Origin: Candidatus Krumholzibacteriia bacterium
GTDB lineage: Bacteria > Krumholzibacteriota > Krumholzibacteria > WVZY01 > JAKEHA01
Length of the DNA stretch: 20,559 nucleotides
Reading direction: 5' to 3'
Assembly: GCA_029863355.1 (NCBI GenBank)
Contig: JAOTVO010000010.1
Location: 1-20,559 of the forward strand
Both the position numbers and the translations under genes were made by a program. Positions 15,167-20,559 of the stretch are shown piece after piece. Every line of letters begins with the position of its first letter. Position 1 is the stretch's first letter. The notes beneath the pieces are model-generated. The model was not told the origin of the DNA and searched no databases. It worked only from the letters and a program-made list of their open reading frames with translations.

Positions 15167-16063
15167 ATGAAGCACTGGACGGTCTGGATGGTGGCGATCG
15201 CATGCGTGGCGATGGCGTGCGGCGAGGACGAGACTCCCACCACTCCGGGCGGCGAAGCGCCGTTGCAGCAGCTCACGCGCACGTCAGACGACCAGGAGCG
15301 CTACCCCTCCTGGTCGCCGGACGGAACCCGGATCGTCTGCAGTAAGCGCCCGTTCCCCGGTTCGGTCGGCGACGACCTCGTGGTCATTCCGGCCTCGGGC
15401 GGGGCTGCGACACCGCTGACCACGGGTGGGGGCTACGACCTGTGGCCGGCGTGGTCGCCGGACGGCACGGGCATCGCCTTCCAGTCGCTCGCCGCCGGCC
15501 CGCCGCACATCTTCACGGTGTCCGCCGCCGGGGGAGCACCGCTCCAAGTGACCACCGCGCTCGGTTTCTACACCTACCCCTCCTGGTCGAACGACAGCCA
15601 GCAGATCGCGTATAGCCATCGGCCTTCGGGTGGTGTGGCGCACATCTGGCGCATCCTCGCCACGGGCGGCACGGCCACGCAAGTGTCCACCGGTTCGGTC
15701 GACCACCTCATGCCCGATTGGTCGCCGGACGGAATGCAGTTTGCGTGCGTAGTGGACACGGCGGGCAGCTGGGACATCGCCGTGGTGCCCGCGTCCGGCG
15801 GCGCCGGGGCGGTGATCGTCAACGACCCCGCCGACGACTGGGAACCGAGCTGGTCGCCCGATGGAATGCTCATCGCGTTCACTTCCGACCGCAGTGGCAA
15901 CCGCGACGTATGGATCGTCCCCGCCGCGGGCGGGCCGGCGGCGCAGATCACGGACGATCCCGCCAGCGACGGCAATCCCGCGTGGTCGCCCGACGGCAAG
16001 TGGATCGCGTTCTACTCAGAGCGCTCGGGAAACGGCGACATCTACAAGTTCCGCGTGCGCTGA
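15167..16063 (+). CDS. TolB-like lipoprotein, six-bladed PD40 propeller
   Basis: 298 aa from ATG 15167 (GGAGG 7 nt upstream). The lipoprotein signal ends VAMAC (Cys18), followed by a short acidic/Pro/Thr linker. Six PD40 repeats cover the rest: WSPDG-type turns near 49, 96, 140, 185, 229 and 273, each followed by a strand such as RIVCSK, GIAFQS, QIAYSH, QFACVV, LIAFTS and WIAFYS. This is a complete six-bladed propeller without TolB's N-terminal domain. It is probably a periplasmic or outer-membrane-anchored interaction or ligand-binding protein. It resembles the propeller fused to the glycosyltransferase at 7914-10223 (both contain GSWDI plus a strand). Second gene of the cupin operon. Confidence 0.88.
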   Translation: MKHWTVWMVAIACVAMACGEDETPTTPGGEAPLQQLTRTSDDQERYPSWSPDGTRIVCSKRPFPGSVGDDLVVIPASGGAATPLTTGGGYDLWPAWSPDGTGIAFQSLAAGPPHIFTVSAAGGAPLQVTTALGFYTYPSWSNDSQQIAYSHRPSGGVAHIWRILATGGTATQVSTGSVDHLMPDWSPDGMQFACVVDTAGSWDIAVVPASGGAGAVIVNDPADDWEPSWSPDGMLIAFTSDRSGNRDVWIVPAAGGPAAQITDDPASDGNPAWSPDGKWIAFYSERSGNGDIYKFRVR

Positions 16064-16078
16064 GCGCGCGGGCGGCGG

Positions 16079-16084
16079 TACAAT
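16079..16084 (+). promoter_or_regulatory. Putative -10 very close to the 16093 start
   Basis: TACAAT ends 8 nt before ATG 16093, so transcription would start at or next to the start codon. No convincing -35 is visible. Confidence 0.35.
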
Positions 16085-16092
16085 ACGGCGTT

Positions 16093-16206
16093 ATGGGTGA
16101 GCCCACCAACAAACGCTCCCGGATTATCGTACTCGTCTTGATCCTCGCCATCCTCGTCGTCGCGACGGCGCTGTGGATGGCCTTGCTGCGGAGTCGCGGG
16201 GCCTAG
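16093..16206 (+). CDS. 37-residue single-pass membrane peptide
   Basis: ATG 16093 to TAG 16206. The peptide has a charged start (MGEPTNKRSR), a clean hydrophobic helix IIVLVLILAILVVATALWMALL (~11-32), then RSRGA. Basic residues on both sides leave topology uncertain. There is no SD; a TACAAT box lies 8 nt upstream, suggesting a near-leaderless mRNA. It ends 3 nt before the phosphatase start, so coupling is plausible. Unknown function and no recognisable family. The well-formed helix and placement argue for a real gene, but a chance frame cannot be excluded at this length. Confidence 0.5.
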   Translation: MGEPTNKRSRIIVLVLILAILVVATALWMALLRSRGA

Positions 16207-16209
16207 GCG

Positions 16210-16884
16210 ATGCGCACGCTCGTCATCGGCGACATTCACGGCTGTCGCTCCGCCCTCGACCGACTGCTCGACGCGGTGAAACCCGCCCGCGGCGACCTCG
16301 TTGTCACGCTGGGCGACTACTGCAACCGCGGCCCCGATACGCGCGGAGCGATCGAGCGCCTGATCGCGCTGGCGCGCGAGGTCGACGTCGTGGCGCTGCG
16401 CGGCAACCACGACTTCATGATGCTCGTGGCCCGGTCGCACAAGGACGGCCGCCGTTCCTGGCTCGACATGGGCGGGCGCGCGACGCTCTCCTCGTACAAG
16501 AGTCGACGGCTCGACGCCGTGCCCGAGGGGCATTGGCGCTTCCTCTCGGACACCTGCCGGGACTGGTACGAGACCCCGTCGCACATCTACGTCCACGCGG
16601 GCGTCGAACCCGAGCTCGCCGTCGACGAGCAACCCAACGTGCGCCTGCACTGGACGCGCGTCGACGACGCGCAGCCGCACGTCTCCGGGCGGATCGTCGT
16701 TTGCGGCCACTCGGCGCAGCGCTCCGGGACGCCGCTCAACCTCGGCCACACGATCTGCATCGACACCGGGTGCGTGTATGGCGGCTGGCTCACGTGCCTG
16801 CACGTGGAGACGGGACGGATCTGGCAGGCGAGCATGCGCGGCGAGCAGCGCGAGGGTACGCTGCCCGCGGCGGAGCGCTGGTAG
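16210..16884 (+). CDS. PPP-type metallophosphoesterase (serine/threonine phosphatase-like)
   Basis: 224 aa from ATG 16210. All PPP-family metal and phosphate motifs are present: GDIHG (7-11), GDYCNRG (35-41), RGNHD (64-68), HAG (129-131) and CGHS (165-168), then DTGCVYGG (185-192) as in bacterial PrpA/ApaH-like enzymes. In the second motif the usual GDxVDRG has Asn39 where Asp is common; the metal-binding Asp36 is kept. Cytoplasmic, size typical. Expected to hydrolyse phosphoprotein or dinucleoside polyphosphate esters with two metal ions; the substrate cannot be told from sequence. Its stop is 1 nt before the MATE gene start. Confidence 0.9.
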   Translation: MRTLVIGDIHGCRSALDRLLDAVKPARGDLVVTLGDYCNRGPDTRGAIERLIALAREVDVVALRGNHDFMMLVARSHKDGRRSWLDMGGRATLSSYKSRRLDAVPEGHWRFLSDTCRDWYETPSHIYVHAGVEPELAVDEQPNVRLHWTRVDDAQPHVSGRIVVCGHSAQRSGTPLNLGHTICIDTGCVYGGWLTCLHVETGRIWQASMRGEQREGTLPAAERW

Positions 16885-16885
16885 C

Positions 16886-18238
16886 GTGCGCCCGCCGCGC
16901 AGGAACCTCCTCGAGGGCCCCGTCGGCCGCACCGTCATCGATCTCGCCATCCCCATGGTGTTCGGAATGGCGGCGGTGATCCTCTTTAATGTCGTAGACA
17001 CGTTTTATGTGGGGCGCCTGGGCGCGCGCCAGCTCGCCGCCATGAGCTTCACCTTCCCCGTGGCGTTTCTCGTGATGAGCATCGCCATGGGAATGGGCGT
17101 GGGCGTGACGTCGGTGATCTCGCGCGCCATCGGCGCCGGCGACCGCGAGCGCGTGCGCCGGCTCACCTCCGACGGGCTCTTCCTGGCCAATGCGGTGGTG
17201 GTGGTGGTGGCGGCGACGGGGCTGGCCACCATCGGCCCGCTATTCCGCGCCATCGGCGCCGGCGACGACATCATCCTGCTCATCCGCTCGTACATGGTGC
17301 CGTGGTACGCCGGCGTGGGCTTCCTGGTGATACCAATGGTGGGCAACAGCGCCATCCGCGCCACGGGCGACACGCGGACGCCCAGCATCGTGATGATCAT
17401 CGCCGGCGGGGTGAACGTGGTGCTCGATCCGCTCCTCATCTTTGGCATCGGCCCCTTTCCCCGGCTCGAGCTGCAGGGTGCCGCCGTGGCCACGCTCATC
17501 GCGTACGCGGTCACCTTTTTCGCCGCGTTCTGGATCCTCGCGCGGCGCGAGCACATGCTGGACTTCTCGCGCCGCGCGCCCTCTGCGGTATTGCGCTCCT
17601 GGCGCGAGATCCTCTACGTTGCGGCGCCCGCCACCGGCACGCAGATGCTCGTGCCCCTGGCCGGCGGCGTTCTCACGCGAGTCGTCTCCGCGCACGGCGC
17701 CGAGGCGGTGGCCGGCTACGGCGTGGGCACGCGCGTGGAGGCGCTCTCCTTGATCGGCGTACACGCGCTCTTCTCGGGGCTAACGCCCTTCGTCGGGCAG
17801 AACTACGGCGCCGGACAGACCGCGCGCGTGCGCGAGGCGATCGGGTTCGCGCTCAAGGTGTGCGTCGCCTATGGACTCGGCGTGGCGGTCGTGCTGGCGC
17901 TCACCGCGCGGGGGATCGGCGCGATCTTCAACGAAGAACCCGAGGTGATCACGACGGTCGCGCACTATCTGCGCATCGTGCCCGTCACCTACGCGCTTTT
18001 CGGAGCGCTCCTCGTGGCCTGCGCGAGCTTCAACGCGATGAACCACCCCCTGCGTTCGGCGCTGCTCGTGTCGCTGCGCCTGTTCGGACTCGCCGTACCG
18101 CTCGCCCTGGCCGGCTCGGCCGCCGCCGGTCCAGCCGGTATCTTCGCCGGCATCGCCGTCGCCAATGTTCTCTCCGGCACCGCCGCTGTCGCCGCCATGC
18201 GACGCTTCCTGGGCGCCGACAAGCGCACGCGAAGTTGA
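16886..18238 (+). CDS. MATE-family efflux transporter
   Basis: 450 aa from GTG 16886 (GGAG 10 nt upstream, 1 nt after the phosphatase stop); the frame upstream is the phosphatase gene in another phase. Twelve hydrophobic segments lie in two homologous halves. The N-half holds GRTVIDLAIPMVFGMAAVILFNVVDTFYVGRLG (14-46) and GVGVTSVISRAIGAGD. The C-half holds EILYVAAPATGTQMLVPLAGGVLTRVVSAHGAEAVAGYGVGTRVE and the typical GLTPFVGQNYGAG. This is a NorM/DinF-like drug or organic-cation antiporter driven by H+ or Na+ (family knowledge). Length is normal. Membership in an operon with the phosphatase is likely. Confidence 0.92.
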   Translation: MRPPRRNLLEGPVGRTVIDLAIPMVFGMAAVILFNVVDTFYVGRLGARQLAAMSFTFPVAFLVMSIAMGMGVGVTSVISRAIGAGDRERVRRLTSDGLFLANAVVVVVAATGLATIGPLFRAIGAGDDIILLIRSYMVPWYAGVGFLVIPMVGNSAIRATGDTRTPSIVMIIAGGVNVVLDPLLIFGIGPFPRLELQGAAVATLIAYAVTFFAAFWILARREHMLDFSRRAPSAVLRSWREILYVAAPATGTQMLVPLAGGVLTRVVSAHGAEAVAGYGVGTRVEALSLIGVHALFSGLTPFVGQNYGAGQTARVREAIGFALKVCVAYGLGVAVVLALTARGIGAIFNEEPEVITTVAHYLRIVPVTYALFGALLVACASFNAMNHPLRSALLVSLRLFGLAVPLALAGSAAAGPAGIFAGIAVANVLSGTAAVAAMRRFLGADKRTRS

Positions 18239-18251
18239 TGCATACGCATCA
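18236..18251 (+). terminator. Weak hairpin overlapping the MATE stop codon
   Basis: TGATGC (18236-18241) and GCATCA (18246-18251) around ATAC, followed by TTGATTT. Only 6 bp; a marginal terminator. Confidence 0.25.
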
Positions 18252-18273
18252 TTGATTTCACCCACGCGATTCC

Positions 18274-18301
18274 TTCACAGTCAATTGCGAGGATTGATAA
18301 T
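18274..18301 (+). promoter_or_regulatory. Putative promoter of the Smr-like gene
   Basis: TTCACA (18274-18279), 16 nt, GATAAT (18296-18301). It leaves a leader of about 58 nt containing a small GC hairpin (18306-18318) before SD GGAGG and ATG 18367. Confidence 0.45.
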
Positions 18302-18366
18302 GACACCGGCGGCGCCGGCGCAGGGTCGAGGTGGTTGGGGCCGCGTCGCTGGGAAGGAGGTGCCCG

Positions 18367-18681
18367 ATGTCTGCTCCGGAGGGGGCGTCCGGCTCGCTGC
18401 TCGAGTCGTTGCCTATCGACGGCACCCTCCATCTCGATGCGCACCCGCAGTGGGAGGTCTCGCGGGTAGTGCCCGACTACGTGGCGGCGTGCCGCCGGCG
18501 CAGTATCTACGAGGTGCACATCGTGCACGGCCGTCGCGACGCCGACGGGGTGCAATCGATAGAGGACATACTCATGAGAATCAGGGAGGTCGCCTGCTTC
18601 CGCTCCGGTAGCACCGACCTCGAGGCGCACGGAGAAACCACGGTGATCCTGCTGCGGCCGGAGGAGTTGCCGCCTACATGA
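18367..18681 (+). CDS. Degenerate Smr-like domain protein
   Basis: 104 aa from ATG 18367 (GGAGG 6 nt upstream). The body follows a stand-alone Smr domain: DGTLHLDAHPQWEVSRVVPDYVAACRRRSIYEVHIVHGRRDADGVQSIEDIL, then a closing TTVILLRPE strand. The two signatures are altered: the normal DLHG reads LDAH (23-26), and the HGKGxGxLR loop reads HGRRDADGV (54-62). Smr domains bind branched or RNA substrates and some cut nucleic acid. Loss of the Gly-rich loop and the DLHG His-Gly pair suggests binding without cleavage, or a different use. Monocistronic, with its own promoter and a strong terminator. Confidence 0.6.
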   Translation: MSAPEGASGSLLESLPIDGTLHLDAHPQWEVSRVVPDYVAACRRRSIYEVHIVHGRRDADGVQSIEDILMRIREVACFRSGSTDLEAHGETTVILLRPEELPPT

Positions 18682-18758
18682 ATCGGTTCCGACTCCCCGA
18701 ACGGCAATCCTTGATGAAGAGACGGCCGTGACATCGTGTATCACCAGCCCCGTGCGCA

Positions 18759-18788
18759 AGAAGGGCCGCCCGCTCGGGTGGCCCTTCT
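18759..18788 (+). terminator. Intrinsic-type terminator hairpin
   Basis: AGAAGGGCC (18759-18767) pairs with GGCCCTTCT (18780-18788). CCCG/CGGG and a G-T pair inside give a stem of about 14 bp and a 2-nt apparent loop. A short TTT follows at 18791. It sits between the convergent Smr-like and VOC genes. Confidence 0.7.
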
Positions 18789-18831
18789 CGTTTGCGATCG
18801 CATTTCCAGAACGGACTGCGGGCGGTATCCG

Positions 18832-19620
18832 CTAAACGGCGCCGGCGGGCGCGAGAATACCGAAGCTCGCCCCCTGGGGATCCGCGACGACGGCGAAGCG
18901 GCCGATGCCGGGCAGATCCGTGGACGGGGCGAACACCTGTCCGCCCGACGACTGAACGGTCTTCACCGCGGCGTCGCAGCTGGCGACGGTGAAATAGACC
19001 ATCCACATGGGTGGCAGCTCTCCCCACTCCGGCTTGATCTCGAGCATACTGGCGGCGGGACGTCCCTGGACCGTGAAGGTCGTGTAGTCGGTTCCGCCGA
19101 TGTTGGCTTGTTCGGACGCCCAGCCGAAGACGTTAGTGTAGAACGCTCCTGAGCCGTCGCGGTCGCGCGTGTAGAACTCGTTCCAGCAGGAAGTGCCGGG
19201 CTCGCCCGCGAGCTGCACGCCGATGTGTTTGATCGGCTGCCAGAGGGCGAAGGTCGCGCCCTGCGGGTCGGCGAGCACGGCCATGCGTCCGGCATCGAAC
19301 ACGTCCATGGGCTCCACGACGACGCGCGCCCCGCGCGCCTTGGCCTTGGCCACGGTCTCTGCGACATTGGCGACGGACACATACTGCAGCCAGTGGGAAG
19401 GGATGCCCTGCTTGCGCTGCTCCGCGTTCTGTTGATACATGGCGCCGACGTTCTTCTCTCGCAGCTGGGCCATTACGTAGACCTGCCCCTCGCCGACGGG
19501 GTTCTCGACGAAGTCCCAGCCGAGCAGCGCCTGGTAGAAGCGCCTGGCGGAGTCAGCGTCGCTGGTCAGAAGCTCCGGCCAGCAGAAGGTGTTGGGGGTG
19601 TGCTGTGTGATTTCGGGCAT
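18832..19620 (-). CDS. Two-domain VOC (glyoxalase/dioxygenase superfamily) protein
   Basis: 262 aa from ATG 19620 (AAGGAGG 5 nt upstream); the frame is open far upstream to 19959, but that part reads as non-coding. Two VOC modules are visible. The first (~8-125) has FCWPELLTSDADSARRFYQALLGWDFVE and VLADPQGATFALWQP. The second (~140-258) has CWNEFYTRDRDGSGAFYTNVFGWAS and VVADPQGASFGILAP. This tandem build resembles the CFP30B-type 'glyoxalase/hydroxylase-like' proteins. The reaction is unknown; the family uses a metal held across paired beta-alpha-beta-beta-beta units. Cytoplasmic, monocistronic and divergent from the phosphodiesterase gene. Confidence 0.9.
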   Translation of the reverse strand: MPEITQHTPNTFCWPELLTSDADSARRFYQALLGWDFVENPVGEGQVYVMAQLREKNVGAMYQQNAEQRKQGIPSHWLQYVSVANVAETVAKAKARGARVVVEPMDVFDAGRMAVLADPQGATFALWQPIKHIGVQLAGEPGTSCWNEFYTRDRDGSGAFYTNVFGWASEQANIGGTDYTTFTVQGRPAASMLEIKPEWGELPPMWMVYFTVASCDAAVKTVQSSGGQVFAPSTDLPGIGRFAVVADPQGASFGILAPAGAV

Positions 19621-19661
19621 GACGTCCTCCTTGCGAGTAGGGGCGCTATGGGGTCGTGGCG

Positions 19662-19667
19662 ATTCTA
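19662..19667 (-). promoter_or_regulatory. Putative extended -10 of the VOC gene
   Basis: TAGAAT preceded by TGG on the minus strand, about 41 nt before ATG 19620. No good -35. Confidence 0.35.
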
Positions 19668-19743
19668 CCACGCGCCACTGCCGCGGGGGGGCAAAAGCAC
19701 GACCTGGGCGTCTCATCGTGAGTAAGGGGCCGGACGGCGAGGG

Positions 19744-19773
19744 TTGCGACCTCCGACTACGCTGATGCATACT
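19744..19773 (+). promoter_or_regulatory. Putative promoter giving a leaderless phosphodiesterase mRNA
   Basis: TTGCGA (19744-19749), 18 nt, CATACT (19768-19773), 7 nt before ATG 19781. No SD is present before that ATG. Confidence 0.3.
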
Positions 19774-19780
19774 GACGCGC

Positions 19781-20559
19781 ATGCGCCGCGTGCTTTTCAT
19801 CGCACTCGATGCCGCCGACAAGGACACGCTGCTCGGGTGGGCCGAGGACGGGACGCTACCCTCGTTCGCGCGCCTTCTGCAGACAGCCGCCTGCGGAATC
19901 ACCGAGAGCCCGCCCGGGCTGTTCGTGGGCGCGGTGTGGCCGTCGTTCTGGACGAGCATGTCGCCGGCCGTACACGCGCGCTACTGCTACGAGCAGCTTC
20001 GACCCGGCACCTACGAGGACGTTCGCATCCATCCCACGGATACGAAAGCGCCGCCGTTCTGGAAGGCGATCGGTGAGGTGGGGCGGCGCGTGGTGGTGGT
20101 GGACGTTCCCAAGACGCATCCCACCGAGGGACTCAACGGCATCCACGTGGTGGACTGGGGCACGCACGACGCCGACTATCCGCACACCACCACGTGGCCG
20201 CCGGAGCTGGCGCGCGAGCTCGACGCGCGCCACGGCGCCGACGCCATCGGCAATTGCAATGCGTTCAACACGAGCGCCGAGCTGCTGGCCGAGCTGCGCT
20301 CGCGGCTCCTCGAGCGCATCGCGCGCAAGGCCGACCTCGTCCTCGGCCTCATGGATCGCGAGCGCTTCGATTGCATGATCGCATCGTTCTCGGACGCGCA
20401 TTGCATCTGCCATCAGTGCTGGCACCTGCACGACTCTGCAAGCGCCGACTACGATCCCGTCGCCGCCGCCGCCCTCGGTGACCCCGTGCGCGACGTCTTC
20501 GTCGCCCTCGACGCCGCCGTGGGCCGCATCCTGGAGCGGGCCGGCGCCGAAGACAACCT
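19781..20559 (+). CDS. Type I phosphodiesterase / alkaline-phosphatase-superfamily protein (3' end beyond right edge)
   Basis: Open from ATG 19781 to the window end (259 codons). The start MRRVLFIALDAADKDTLLGWAEDGTLPSFARLL is the usual opening of the PF01663-type phosphodiesterase/nucleotide pyrophosphatase group, with metal Asp10. WPSFWTSMSPAVHARY (53-68) is the nucleophile region, with Thr58/Ser59 as candidates. FSDAHCICHQCWH (203-215) supplies the Asp205/His207-His211 type metal and substrate ligands (family normally SDxxxHxxW). No signal peptide or membrane segment is seen in this part, so a cytoplasmic enzyme is likely. An unusual Cys cluster lies near 198-213 (four Cys). No SD; divergent from the VOC gene. 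Substrate unknown. Confidence 0.88.
   Translation, partial: MRRVLFIALDAADKDTLLGWAEDGTLPSFARLLQTAACGITESPPGLFVGAVWPSFWTSMSPAVHARYCYEQLRPGTYEDVRIHPTDTKAPPFWKAIGEVGRRVVVVDVPKTHPTEGLNGIHVVDWGTHDADYPHTTTWPPELARELDARHGADAIGNCNAFNTSAELLAELRSRLLERIARKADLVLGLMDRERFDCMIASFSDAHCICHQCWHLHDSASADYDPVAAAALGDPVRDVFVALDAAVGRILERAGAEDN

Noticed and set aside
17199..17218. GTG triplet run inside the MATE gene
   Set aside because: Encodes a run of Val in a membrane helix; short, in frame and explained by codon preference.
18683..18712. GGTTCCGACTCC resembling a tRNA T-arm, considered as an attachment site or tRNA remnant
   Set aside because: One base too long for the T-arm pattern, and no acceptor or anticodon stems around it; no integrase nearby.
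18678..18731. 17-codon frame whose ATG overlaps the Smr-like stop (ATGA)
   Set aside because: Too short, no SD, no conserved feature; likely chance.
18236..19772. TGATGCATAC present at both 18236 and 19763
   Set aside because: Single 10-mer match with different flanks; no sign of a transposon end or duplication.

Overview
GC-rich (roughly 65%) bacterial DNA, densely coding, with no rRNA, tRNA, IS element, prophage or CRISPR array that I could see. Several traits point to a diderm of the FCB side of the tree, for example Eisenbacteria-, Krumholzibacteriota- or Latescibacterota-like. These are a large secreted protein ending in a FlgD-like/type-IX-style C-terminal domain (motif NVPNPFNPTT near the end), lipoproteins, TolC-type and beta-barrel outer membrane proteins, and TolB/PD40 propellers. 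The phylum is an inference; no marker gene is present.

Layout. (1) 1-1760, minus: the 5' part of an exported protein joining an ABC-type substrate-binding domain to a TolC-type domain, cut by the window edge. (2) 1954-2439, plus: a small lipoprotein with a worn FlgD-like domain. (3) 2549-7455, minus: an envelope operon of an RND/MMPL transporter fused to a LolA-like domain, an outer membrane beta-barrel and a DUF2892 membrane protein. It is divergent from an ArsR regulator (7572-7907), and a perfect palindrome sits inside the operon's consensus promoter. (4) 7914-11439, minus: a small conserved protein, a LOG-family phosphoribohydrolase-like protein, and a GT-C glycosyltransferase fused to a PD40 propeller, behind a clear TTGATC-17-TACAAT promoter. 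(5) 11505-14690, minus: a secreted M43-type metalloprotease with a TIG-like segment, beta-helix, Fn3-like region and FlgD-like tail. (6) 14824-16063, plus: a cupin and a TolB-like lipoprotein. (7) 16093-18238, plus: a 37-residue membrane peptide, a PPP-type phosphatase and a MATE transporter. (8) 18367-18681, plus: a degenerate Smr-like protein. (9) 18832-19620, minus: a two-domain VOC protein. (10) 19781-end, plus: a type I phosphodiesterase/alkaline-phosphatase-superfamily protein, cut by the right edge.

The common theme is cell-envelope transport and secretion with unusual domain joining. Three proteins carry on one chain parts that normally come from separate genes: ABC-SBP + TolC, RND + LolA-like, and GT-C + PD40 propeller. 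The best candidate for a little-described system is the ArsR-controlled RND-LolA/beta-barrel/DUF2892 unit. It looks like a trans-envelope export path (inner-membrane pump, periplasmic carrier domain, outer-membrane barrel) under a single-operator switch. The SBP-TolC fusion at the left edge is the most unusual single architecture.

No stretch above 300 bases lacks a gene. The gaps hold promoters and hairpins, listed separately.
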